In this document: piece by piece, positions 8,545 through 16,296 of the stretch
Layout: each line of letters opens with the position of its first letter
How positions within the stretch are numbered: the stretch's first letter is position 1
Source of the DNA: JACCZR01 sp963830065
GTDB lineage: Bacteria; Actinomycetota; Thermoleophilia; Solirubrobacterales; Thermoleophilaceae
Length of the DNA stretch: 64,000 bases
Direction: 5' to 3'
Assembly: GCA_963830065.1 (NCBI GenBank)
Contig: CAWHLA010000006.1
Location: 62,001 to 126,000 of the forward strand
The notes under the pieces: model-generated
Databases searched by the model: none
What the model was told of the DNA's origin: nothing
Seen by the model: only the letters and a program-made list of their open reading frames with translations
Made by a program: the position numbers and the translations under genes

Positions 8545-9365
8545 CCGAGGTCACCATCGTGGCCGACGCCGCCGGCCGCGTCGGGATGGGCCACCTCTCG
8601 CGCTGCACGGCGGTGGCGGCGGCGCTGGGCGAGCGCGGCGCCGAGGTGCGCTGCCTCGGCTTCGAGGCCGAGGAGCCGATCGAGCTCGACGGCGTGTCGT
8701 GGGAGCCGGTCGGCGAGCCGCTCTCGGCGCACGGACTGCTGCTGCTCGACTCTTACTCCGACCGCCGCGACGAGTTCGCACCGGACGCCGTGTTCCTCGA
8801 CGAGGGCGAGCCCCCGGTCGGGGCGCAGCTGGTGATCGGCCCGAGCGGCCTGGCCCCGCCGGAGTACGCCTGCCTGCGCCGGCCGTACTGGACGCCACCC
8901 CGGCGCGAGGCCGGCGCGGAGGTGCGGCGGGTGCTGGTGAGCACCGGCGCCGCCACGCCCGCGGCGACCCTGGCCGGCGAGGTGGCCGCTGCGCTGCCAG
9001 ACGCCCAGGTGCGGGTCACCGGCCACGAGGACGCCGTCGTAGCGGAGGCCATCGGCACGCCGCCCACGCTGCGCGACGAGTTGGAGGCCTGCGACCTGGC
9101 TGTGACCGGCGCCGGCCAGACCATGTTCGAGGCGCTGGCCACCGGCCGGCCGACGGTCGCGTTGATCACCGCGGACAATCAGCGTGCCCAGGCCCGGGCC
9201 GTCGAGGACGTCGTGGTCCTGGCCGAGGACGACGCCTGGGCCAAGGTGGCCGAGCTGGTCGCCGACCGCGAGCGGCGCCTCGATCTGGCCGTGCGGGCAC
9301 AGGAGGCCGTCGACGGCCGGGGCGCGCACCGGGTGGCGGAAGCGCTACTGGCCCTTGTCGAATAG
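8541..9365 (+). CDS. pseG: UDP-2,4-diacetamido-2,4,6-trideoxy-hexose hydrolase PseG (probable CTG start)
   Basis: A glycosyltransferase-like hydrolase that removes UDP from the activated amino sugar just before the PseI step. GRVGMGHLSRC is the family's N-terminal GxGH motif, and GAGQTMFEALATGRPTV in the C-terminal half is the MurG-like nucleotide site. The first conventional start, GTG 8559, would delete the first beta strand. CTG at 8541 gives LTEVTIVADAAGRVGMGH, matching the usual PseG N-terminus, and makes a 4-nt CTGA overlap with the pseI stop. I therefore favour a CTG start (274 residues). The last 21 nt overlap the convergent acetyltransferase-methylase gene. Confidence 0.82.
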   Translation: MTEVTIVADAAGRVGMGHLSRCTAVAAALGERGAEVRCLGFEAEEPIELDGVSWEPVGEPLSAHGLLLLDSYSDRRDEFAPDAVFLDEGEPPVGAQLVIGPSGLAPPEYACLRRPYWTPPRREAGAEVRRVLVSTGAATPAATLAGEVAAALPDAQVRVTGHEDAVVAEAIGTPPTLRDELEACDLAVTGAGQTMFEALATGRPTVALITADNQRAQARAVEDVVVLAEDDAWAKVAELVADRERRLDLAVRAQEAVDGRGAHRVAEALLALVE

Positions 9366-10415
9366 CCACCAGGTCACGTCGTCCCACGTGCCCTCGGAGG
9401 CAGGGAGGAAGCCCTGGTCCACCTGGCGCAGCTCGGGGTGGGCCTCCGCGTACAGGCGCCCGTAGTCGCGCTTGAACAGCGCGCCCCGGTGCCCGCGGTA
9501 GGCCACCTCCACGTCCTGCTCGGAGTAGTACTCGCCGCACAGCACCCAGCGGCTCGAGCAGCGCACCACCTCGCTCATCATCGCCGGCAGCTCCTCGGTG
9601 GACTGGTGGATCAGCACGCCCATGGTGAAGACCAGGTCGAACGCGCGGTCCTCGAACGGGAGAGCCGTGCCGCTGGCCAGCACCCCGGTCGCGCCGGGTA
9701 CGCGCTCGGCGAGCCGCTCGAGCGCCGTCTCGTTCACGTCCACGCCGGTGACCGACGGGACCGACTCGGCCACCCAGCGCAGGTTGCCGCCGACGTTGCA
9801 GCCCACCTCCAGGGCGCTCGCAGGCTCGATGCCCTCCAGCAGCTCGCGCCAGAAACGCTCGCGCCCGCGCTCGGCCTCGGCGTTGCGGTCCACGTAGGCG
9901 TCGCCGAAGTCGCCGGACCAGAGCTCCTCCAGCCGGGCCTGCTCGGATGTGTCGCGGTCGGCCCCCACAGGCGGCGATGGTAGGCGGCGCTCCAGGAGGA
10001 CCGTCCGCCCTTCGCGGAAGCGCTCGGTGAAGCCCGCCGCTGCGAAGGCGCGCAGCGAGCGCTCGTTGTCCGCCAGCACGCGCGCCACCAGAACGTCCGC
10101 GTCCGCCTCGTCGCCGGCGTGCTCGAGAACCGCGCGGCCCAGGCCCCGTCCGCGAGCCTCCGGGGCCAGCCCGATGTGCACCTCGGCCTCCCCGGACTCC
10201 TGGCGCTGCAGGCGCACCTGGCCCACCGGCTCACCGTCGTCCTCGACCATGAACAGGCGCTCGCCGGGATGGTCGATCACCAGCTCCAGCCAGGCCTGGT
10301 GCTCGTCGGGCTCGACGGCGCGACCGGTCAGCGAGGCCGCCACGGTCTCGGGGTCGTTGCGCCACTCGCGCAGGCGTTCGGCGTCGTCCATCGTGGCGGG
10401 CCGCAGGCGGATCAC
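9345..10415 (-). CDS. GNAT acetyltransferase (PseH-like) fused to pseudaminic-acid-associated methylase
   Basis: A 356-residue two-domain protein. Residues 1-150 are a GNAT N-acetyltransferase of the sugar-amine type: MIRLRPATMDDAERLREWRND resembles PseH, and ARGRGLGRA (87-95) is the acetyl-CoA loop. Residues 160-356 are a class I methyltransferase with ALEVGCNVGGNL (201-212), preceded by WSGDFGDAYVDRN. That is a hallmark of the methylases found in pseudaminic acid clusters (the TIGR03587 type). The acetyltransferase would supply the missing N4-acetylation step, completing the pathway. The fusion suggests that acetylation and methylation act on the same sugar. GTG start; it may be co-transcribed with the flippase 57 nt upstream. 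Confidence 0.83.
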   Translation of the reverse strand: MIRLRPATMDDAERLREWRNDPETVAASLTGRAVEPDEHQAWLELVIDHPGERLFMVEDDGEPVGQVRLQRQESGEAEVHIGLAPEARGRGLGRAVLEHAGDEADADVLVARVLADNERSLRAFAAAGFTERFREGRTVLLERRLPSPPVGADRDTSEQARLEELWSGDFGDAYVDRNAEAERGRERFWRELLEGIEPASALEVGCNVGGNLRWVAESVPSVTGVDVNETALERLAERVPGATGVLASGTALPFEDRAFDLVFTMGVLIHQSTEELPAMMSEVVRCSSRWVLCGEYYSEQDVEVAYRGHRGALFKRDYGRLYAEAHPELRQVDQGFLPASEGTWDDVTWWLFDKGQ

Positions 10416-10472
10416 AGGCGATACACAATCAGCGCGCGGTTGCGAAGGACCACCCTGCCCGCGCGAGGGGAG

Positions 10473-11999
10473 TCAGCCCGTTCGGAACATCCCGCGCACC
10501 ACGTCGACCGCCAGGCGGCGCTCCGAGGGCTCGAGGAAGCCCGCCGCGAACACCAGCCAATACGCCGCCAGGCCGCCGAGGCCGACGGCCAGGACCTCGC
10601 CGAGGGAGTCGAGGTCGAGCGCCAGCCGCGCCGCCACCAGTCCGAGCGCCAGGACTGCCGCCAGCGGGTAGGCGGGCAGCCAGGCGCGGCGAGCCAGCTC
10701 ACCCAGGTCGACCGGCAGCTTGCGCAGCGCGAAGCGCATGAAGAAGGGAAAGCCCACGGCGTAGGGGATCGCGGTGCCCAGGACCAGGCCGTCCAAGCCG
10801 AGCGGCGGCGTCAGCGCCAGCGAACAGGCCAGGCACCCCAGCGCCACCGACCAGGCGTAGCGGGCCAACCAACCGGTCTCGCCTTGGGCCACGAGCATGC
10901 CCGCCGCGACCACCGTGTTCGCGTTGATGAGCCAGTAGCCCACGAAGATGGTCATGGCCGTGTCCGCCGTGGCGAACCGGGGTCCGAGCCACACCGCGAG
11001 GATCGGTCCCGCCAGCACCATCACCACCACGACGCCGGGCACCACCATCGCGAGCACGTAGCGCGTGCCGCGCACCAGCAGGTCGCGCGCCCGCGCCGTG
11101 TCGGCCTTGGCCAGGTAGTCCGACGCCGCCGGCAGCACGCCGAAGGACAGCGTGCCGGCGGTCAGGCGCACCAGGTTGTGCACCCGCAGCGGGCCCTCGT
11201 AGAGGCCGACCGCGGAGCTGCCCTTGAACGCCGACAGCACGACGCGGTCCAGCGAGTAGATGACGAAGTCCGCCACCCCGGTGGCCAGCAGCTGGCTGGA
11301 CATGCGCGTGAAACGGGCGGTGGTATCGCGCTCCATGGACGCGGGCTTCAGCCGCAGCCCGAGGCCGCGGGCGATGGCGAAGATCACCCCCGCCGCCACG
11401 CCGATGAACAGCGGCACCGCCCCGCCCACCGCGATCAGCAGCCACAGCGGCGCGCCGCCCACCGCCAGCCCGATGCTGAGCCCGGCCATCGTGAAGTAGC
11501 CGAGGAGGTCGGCGAGGGCCACGCGGCGGAAGAGCTGGGTGGCGCGCAGCGCGTCTCGGCACGCCTTCAGCGGCCAGCCGACCACGGTCAGGGCGCCGGT
11601 GAGAACGCCGCCCAGCACGGCGTCGTCCTGCAGCCGCTCGGGCACCCCGAGCGGCTCGGGCAGGATCAGCGAGGCCAGTGCGATCAGCAGCCCGGCCGCC
11701 AACCCGGCCAGCGCGTACGCGATCACCGTGGTGCTGAACACCCGGTTGCGAGCGTCGTCGTCCTCCCCCGCGCCGGCCAGCATGGCCACCGCCGCGCCCT
11801 CCACCGCCGTCTGGGCGAACAGCAGGTAGGTGGAGAAGGAGACGAACAGCGTGTAGACGCCGAACCCCGCGAAGGACAGCTCGCGGGCCAGCACCGTGAT
11901 CACGGCGAGGCTGGCCAGGGCCACCAGCAGCTGCGTGGCCTGCTGGGCCACGGAGCCGATCGCGAGCCGCCGCTCGTCGGCCCCGCTGCGGAAGCTCAC
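10473..11999 (-). CDS. Wzx-like polysaccharide flippase (MOP superfamily), copy 1
   Basis: A 508-residue, very hydrophobic protein with about 12-14 predicted membrane helices and the usual short basic N-terminus. It belongs to the polysaccharide-transport MOP family that flips undecaprenyl-linked repeat units across the membrane. The motif SSAVGLYEGPLRVHNLVR in the middle is shared with copy 2 at 13809-15314, so the two are paralogues. The ATG start (11999) overlaps the stop of the upstream methyltransferase by ATGA. The 57 nt between this gene and the next one downstream show no obvious signal. Substrate inferred from context only. Confidence 0.85.
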   Translation of the reverse strand: MSFRSGADERRLAIGSVAQQATQLLVALASLAVITVLARELSFAGFGVYTLFVSFSTYLLFAQTAVEGAAVAMLAGAGEDDDARNRVFSTTVIAYALAGLAAGLLIALASLILPEPLGVPERLQDDAVLGGVLTGALTVVGWPLKACRDALRATQLFRRVALADLLGYFTMAGLSIGLAVGGAPLWLLIAVGGAVPLFIGVAAGVIFAIARGLGLRLKPASMERDTTARFTRMSSQLLATGVADFVIYSLDRVVLSAFKGSSAVGLYEGPLRVHNLVRLTAGTLSFGVLPAASDYLAKADTARARDLLVRGTRYVLAMVVPGVVVVMVLAGPILAVWLGPRFATADTAMTIFVGYWLINANTVVAAGMLVAQGETGWLARYAWSVALGCLACSLALTPPLGLDGLVLGTAIPYAVGFPFFMRFALRKLPVDLGELARRAWLPAYPLAAVLALGLVAARLALDLDSLGEVLAVGLGGLAAYWLVFAAGFLEPSERRLAVDVVRGMFRTG

Positions 12000-12706
12000 T
12001 GGCCGGGCGAAGCCACGGCGACGACCTCCACGTTGGTGGCCAGCCGGTTGAGCAGCGGCACCCGCGCCAGCAGGCGGTTGGCCGCCCAGATCGGCCCGGT
12101 GAGCGCTGCGGCCGCGCGACCGGGCAGCGTCAGGGGGAGCATGTTCGAGCGCCGCGCCTCGACCACGTCGAAGCCGTGGCGGGCGATCAGCGCCTGCGCA
12201 TCCAGCAGGTCATAGAGGCGGTCGTCGGGGTAGGCGCCGTGGTAGTAGAGCCCGGCCCTGCGGGCCACCCACTCGAGGTACGAACGGCGGTTGGGCAGCT
12301 TGAACACGTACAGCGTGCCGGCGGGCTTGAGCACGCGCCGCAGCTCGTCCAGGCTGCGCTCGGGCTGGCCCACGTGCTCCAGCACGCCGCAGCTGAGCAC
12401 CGCGTCGAAGGTGTCGTCGTCCCAGGGGAGCCGCACCGGGTCGGAGCTGAGGTAGGCCCGGTGCTCGGGGTAGCGCTCCAGCGGGCGCGGGCCGTCCTCC
12501 TCGAGGTCGGGCACGTAGTTGAAGGCGTCCACGTTCAGGCCGCGCTCGCTCATCAGGGCCGTCATCTGGCCGAACCCACAGCCCCAGTCGAGCACCCGCC
12601 CCGGCCGGTCCCGCGCCACGCGGTCGGCGATCTCCTCGTACTCGCGCACCTGCGGCCCCGAGCGGAGGTTGACGTCGTGACCCCTCGGATTGACCAGGTC
12701 GGTCAT
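11996..12706 (-). CDS. class I SAM-dependent methyltransferase
   Basis: A 236-residue methyltransferase with VLDWGCGFGQM as the SAM motif and LPWDDDTFDAVLSCGVLEHV (motifs II/III of the Methyltransf_11 family). The C-terminal third has RRAGLYYHGAYPDDRLYD, also seen in glycan-cluster methyltransferases. The ATG at 12706 is supported by a TACCCT -10 box 9 nt upstream; an upstream in-frame extension looks like non-coding composition. It heads a minus-strand unit with the flippase. The acceptor sugar is unknown. Confidence 0.85.
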   Translation of the reverse strand: MTDLVNPRGHDVNLRSGPQVREYEEIADRVARDRPGRVLDWGCGFGQMTALMSERGLNVDAFNYVPDLEEDGPRPLERYPEHRAYLSSDPVRLPWDDDTFDAVLSCGVLEHVGQPERSLDELRRVLKPAGTLYVFKLPNRRSYLEWVARRAGLYYHGAYPDDRLYDLLDAQALIARHGFDVVEARRSNMLPLTLPGRAAAALTGPIWAANRLLARVPLLNRLATNVEVVAVASPGQ

Positions 12707-12715
12707 GACGGGCGC

Positions 12716-12725
12716 AGGGTAATGA
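12716..12725. promoter_or_regulatory. overlapping divergent -10 boxes (12706 minus / 12733 plus)
   Basis: Minus-strand TACCCT (12721-12716) ends 9 nt before the ATG at 12706. Plus-strand TAATGA (12720-12725), a weaker match, ends 7 nt before the GTG at 12733. The two share the TA at 12720-12721 inside a 26-nt gap. Confidence 0.45.
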
Positions 12726-12732
12726 TGAGCGG

Positions 12733-13858
12733 GTGGGTTCCCCTCCCGAGGAATGCGACATCGCCGTGGTGGGCGCGGGCATCGTCGGCCTGGCGGTGGC
12801 GCGCGAGCTGGCCCGGCGGCGACCGGGGGCAAGCGTGTGCGTGCTGGAGGCCGAGGACGCCATCGCCCGCCACCAGACCGCGCTGAACAGCGGTGTGGTG
12901 CACGCGGGCATCTACTACAAGCCGGGCTCGCTGAAGGCGCGCCTGTGCGTGGAGGGTGCGCGGGAGCTGTACGAGCTGTGCGAGCACGAGGGGGTGCGCC
13001 ACGAGCGCTGCGGCAAGGTCATCGTGGCCCGCAACGAAGGCGAGCTCGGGCAGCTCGACGAGCTCGAGCGCCGGGGCGCCGCGAACGGCGTCCCCGGCCT
13101 CCGGCGGCTCGATGCCGCCGGGATCGAGGAGCTGGAGCCGCACTGTCGTGGCGTGGCGGGGCTGCACTCGCCGCAGACCGGGATCGTCGACTTCCCCGGG
13201 GTGGCGCGCGCGCTGGCCTCCGGCCTGAGCGTGTTCACCGGCGCGGGCGTGACCGGCGTGCGCGAGAGCGGCCGACGCCTGGCCCTCACCCACGCCCGGC
13301 GGTGAGACGCGGGCCCGGTTCGCCGTGTTCTGCGCCGGCGGCCAGGCGGCGCGGCTCGCGCAGGCGGCGGGGGCACCGCGCCACCCACGCATCGTCGGCT
13401 TCCGCGGCGCCTACCTCAGGCTGATGCAGCCCGGGCTGGTGCGCTCGCTGATCTATCCCGTGCCCGACCCTGCCCTGCCCTTCCTGGGCGTGCACCTCAC
13501 CCGCCACATCGACGGCGAGGTGCTGCTCGGGCCCACCGCGCTGCCGCTCGGGATCCACCTCCCGCTGTTCGCCCGCCACTGGCGCGCAGGGATCGGCGAG
13601 CTGCGCCACGCGGTGAGCCGGCGCTCGCTGATCGCGGAGGCGGCGGAGTTCGTCCCGGAGCTGTCGGAGGCCGAGCCCGCGTTCGCCGGGGTGCGCGCCC
13701 AGGCCGTGGCCCGCAATGGCCGGTTGCTCGACGACTTCGCCTTCTCACGCACCCCGCGGGCCCTGCACGTGCGCAACGCGCCCTCGCCGGCGGCCACGTC
13801 GGCGCTGGCTATCGCCCGGCTGGTAGCCGACGAAGCAGAGCCCGCTCTTCCGGGGTGA
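12733..13858 (+). CDS. FAD-dependent oxidoreductase, L-2-hydroxyglutarate oxidase-like (frameshifted)
   Basis: A DAO-family flavoenzyme resembling LhgO. DIAVVGAGIVGLAVAREL is the FAD-binding beta-alpha-beta. HQTALNSGVVHAGIYYKPGS is the LhgO signature, and FRGAYLRL plus HLTRHIDGEVLLGPTA lie in the C-terminal half. The first frame stops at 13305. Removing one C from the CCC at 13295-13297 joins it to the second frame, giving about 374 residues (family about 390-400). Composition and motifs are intact on both sides, so an error or recent lesion is likely. Its place between two flippase genes is odd for a 2-hydroxyacid oxidase; it may act on a sugar acid or recycle a co-substrate. The 3' end overlaps the convergent flippase by 50 nt. 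Confidence 0.75.
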
Positions 13859-15314
13859 GGAACAGCACGGCGTAGGCCAGCCAGTACAGCCCCGGTCCGA
13901 GCACCGACGCCGCGAGCACCGAGAACAGCGAGTCGAGCCCCAGGCCGGCGCGCGCCGCCACCAGCCCCAGGGCCAGCGCCACCCCCAGCGCGTAGGCGGG
14001 GGCCCAGGCCCGCCGGGCCAGCTCGCCCACGGTCAGCTCGGCGGGAGCCAGCGCGTTGCGCAGCAGCGCCGGGAAGACCACCACCAGCGGCAAGGCCGTC
14101 CCGATGGCCACCCCCTCGAGGCCCAGCGCCGGCGTGAGCGCGAGCGACAGGACGATGTTGGCCGCGGCCGCGACCCAGATCAGCCGCGCGTACTGCCGCG
14201 ACCGCCCCACGCCCACCAGCGCCGCGGTCACGAATCCGAGCGCCGGCGCGAGCAGCCAGTAGGACAGGAGGATGGTCATCGACGGCGCTGCCTCGCGGAA
14301 GCGTGGTCCGAGCCAGACGTCGAGGATCGGCGCCGCCAGCACCACCAGCGTGGTCACCAGCGGGACCACCAGCGCGGCCACGTAGCGCGAGCCGCGCACG
14401 AGCAGCTCGCGCAGCCGCTCCAGGTCGCCCGCCGCCCGCAGCCGCGAGGCGGCCGGCACCACCGTCACCGCGACCGAGAGGTTCAGCGCGCGGACCAGGT
14501 TGTGAGCGCGGATCGGCCCCTCGTACAGGCCCACCGCGGAGGCGGACTTCATCACCCCGAGGATCAGGCGGCTGAACGCGTAGATGAACAGGTTGGCCAC
14601 CTCGACCGCGAACAGGTCGCCGGCAGTGGGAAGCAGGTCGCGCAGGCTGCTGCGGGCGGCGGCCGCCGAGGTGCGGCCGGGCAGCACCCCCGCCCCGCGC
14701 GCCACCACCAGGGCGATGATCCCCCCGATCAGCGGAAGGAGCCCGCTGGCGCCGATCAGCGTGGCCAGCGGGGCCTCGTTCAGCGCCAGCGCGAGCATGA
14801 TCGCGGCGTACACGGCCACCGCCCCGATCTCCGTCGCCGCCGCCCGCGTGTAGAGGCCGGCGGCGCGCATGGCGTCGCGGCCAACCGTCACCGGCAGGCC
14901 GACCGCGGTCACCAGCGCCAGGGCCACCGCGCCGCGGCGGGCCTCCGAGGCCAGGGCGGGCGCCAGGTCCACCGCCGCCGCCATGACGAACCCGATCACC
15001 ACGATCAGCGCCCCGGTGGCCACGCCGGCGCCGAGGTACAGCAGGATCGCGGCGCCGAACAGCTCCGACCGGTCCTCGACCGCCGCCATGCGCTGGGTCG
15101 CCGCCACCGACACGCTGTTGTGGAGCACCAGCAGGTAGCCCGCAAGGGTGGAAACGAGCCCGTAGACGCCCAGCTCGGCCAGCGACAGCCGGCGGGCGAG
15201 CACGGTCACGATCGCCAGGAGCGCGACGAGGCCGAGGCCCTGCGCCAGGGCCTGGGTGGCCGAGCCGGCGGCGAGCGCGCGCCCCTCGCCCTGCCGTTCG
15301 CGCCGAGAGTCCAC
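13809..15314 (-). CDS. Wzx-like polysaccharide flippase (MOP superfamily), copy 2
   Basis: A 501-residue multi-spanning membrane protein, paralogous to the flippase at 10473-11999: both share SAVGLYEGPxRxHNLVR and a similar N-terminus (GSATQALAQGLGLVALLAIVTVLARRLS here). Two divergent Wzx-like proteins close together suggest that two different repeat units are translocated. The GTG start faces the WecG-type gene across a 126-nt divergent gap, among the longest gaps in the locus. Substrate unknown. Confidence 0.85.
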   Translation of the reverse strand: MDSRRERQGEGRALAAGSATQALAQGLGLVALLAIVTVLARRLSLAELGVYGLVSTLAGYLLVLHNSVSVAATQRMAAVEDRSELFGAAILLYLGAGVATGALIVVIGFVMAAAVDLAPALASEARRGAVALALVTAVGLPVTVGRDAMRAAGLYTRAAATEIGAVAVYAAIMLALALNEAPLATLIGASGLLPLIGGIIALVVARGAGVLPGRTSAAAARSSLRDLLPTAGDLFAVEVANLFIYAFSRLILGVMKSASAVGLYEGPIRAHNLVRALNLSVAVTVVPAASRLRAAGDLERLRELLVRGSRYVAALVVPLVTTLVVLAAPILDVWLGPRFREAAPSMTILLSYWLLAPALGFVTAALVGVGRSRQYARLIWVAAAANIVLSLALTPALGLEGVAIGTALPLVVVFPALLRNALAPAELTVGELARRAWAPAYALGVALALGLVAARAGLGLDSLFSVLAASVLGPGLYWLAYAVLFLTPEERALLRRLPAGR

Positions 15315-15440
15315 TGGCCAAGGCGTGTTTAGCAGCCCAACCGGTTGTGTTTACGCGCCTCGGTCCCTGGCTACCCTGAAAGGGTCGCTTGGAGGTGGGG
15401 GCCACTGACCGGCACACCAAGCCATGAGCGACCCGTCCAC
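15315..15440. promoter_or_regulatory. divergent control region between flippase 2 and WecG-type gene
   Basis: This 126-nt gap is less GC-rich than its surroundings. A TACCCT at 15372-15377 is a possible -10 box for the plus-strand gene, which would give a leader of about 57 nt. No convincing ribosome-binding site precedes the ATG at 15441. On the minus strand TAAACA lies 15 nt before the GTG at 15314. No strong operator-like repeat was seen. Confidence 0.3.
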
Positions 15441-16268
15441 ATGAGCGCAGCCAGCGTGAAAGCCCTAGACCAGAGTCCCGCCGTGGCGACCTCGGGCCCG
15501 GAAGCGATCCCGCGCCGCGAGATCCTCGGCCTGCCGATCGCCATGACCGACTACGAGCGGGCGATGGACGCGATGGACCACATGGTCGCCACCCGTCAGC
15601 CTGGGTACGTGTGCGCGCTCGCCACTCACGCTGTAAGCCTGTCGTTACACGACGAGGAGTTGCGCAGCGCCATCCGCTCCTCCACACTGGCCCTGCCGGA
15701 CGGCGTGCCGCTCGTGTGGGCGGCCAACATGTTGGGGCAAAATCTCCCGAGCCGGGTTTATGGGCCCGAGCTGATGCGGCGCTACAGCGACCGCTGCGCA
15801 GACCAGGGACACAGGGTCTGGCTCTACGGTGGGCGCGACCAAGGCTCCCTTGTGCAGCTCGCACTTAACCTTCGGCGTATGCACCCGGGCCTCGAGATCG
15901 TCGGCGGATACTCGCCGCCCTTCCGGAAACTCCTCCCCGAAGAGGAGCGGGTGATCGTTGGCCAGATCAACGATGCCAAACCCGATGTCTTGTGGGTGGG
16001 TATCGGTGCACCCAAGCAGGAGAAATGGATGGCCCGTATGCGGTCTCACCTGGAAGTCCCGGTGATGGGTGGGGTAGGGGCGGCCTTCGACTTCCACGCA
16101 GGCAGGGTGTCGCAAGCGCCCCGGTGGATGCAGGAGCGCGGGCTCGAATGGATCTACCGGATCGCCCAGGAGCCGCGCCGGCTGCTGCCGCGGTACCTGT
16201 TCCACAACCCCCGCTTCATGGCCGCCTTCATGGGCCAGCTCGCCAAAGAGCGCGCCACCGGCTCGTAG
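15441..16268 (+). CDS. WecG/TagA/CpsF-family glycosyltransferase (GT26), copy 1
   Basis: A 275-residue GT26 enzyme of the type that adds a second sugar (often ManNAc or ManNAcA) to undecaprenyl-PP-linked GlcNAc. Family marks are the LPDGVPLVW segment with its catalytic Asp, RVYGPELM, and the C-terminal VGVGIGAPKQEKWM/GVGAAFDFHAG-type sequences followed by ERGLEWIYRI. I chose the ATG at 15441 because upstream residues do not resemble the family. A UDP-sugar dehydrogenase follows 28 nt downstream, consistent with a ManNAcA-type substrate. Third codon positions are visibly less GC-rich than in neighbours, hinting at separate origin or different expression. Confidence 0.85.
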   Translation: MSAASVKALDQSPAVATSGPEAIPRREILGLPIAMTDYERAMDAMDHMVATRQPGYVCALATHAVSLSLHDEELRSAIRSSTLALPDGVPLVWAANMLGQNLPSRVYGPELMRRYSDRCADQGHRVWLYGGRDQGSLVQLALNLRRMHPGLEIVGGYSPPFRKLLPEEERVIVGQINDAKPDVLWVGIGAPKQEKWMARMRSHLEVPVMGGVGAAFDFHAGRVSQAPRWMQERGLEWIYRIAQEPRRLLPRYLFHNPRFMAAFMGQLAKERATGS

Positions 16269-16282
16269 CGGTTAACGACGCC

Positions 16283-16288
16283 TAGACT
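16283..16288 (+). promoter_or_regulatory. -10 box TAGACT for the UDP-sugar dehydrogenase
   Basis: TAGACT ends 8 nt before the GTG at 16297, predicting a leaderless transcript separate from the upstream WecG-type gene. Confidence 0.45.
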
Positions 16289-16296
16289 GCCCTGCC

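Noticed and set aside
10119..12215. Long plus-strand open frame (698 codons) across the flippase
   Set aside because: Its product is His/Gln/Arg-rich with no domain; it is the complement of the real minus-strand flippase and methyltransferase genes, as expected in very GC-rich DNA.
13453..15864. Minus-strand open frame of 803 codons
   Set aside because: Low-complexity Arg/Gly/Ala translation overlapping a flippase and the WecG-type gene; a shadow frame.
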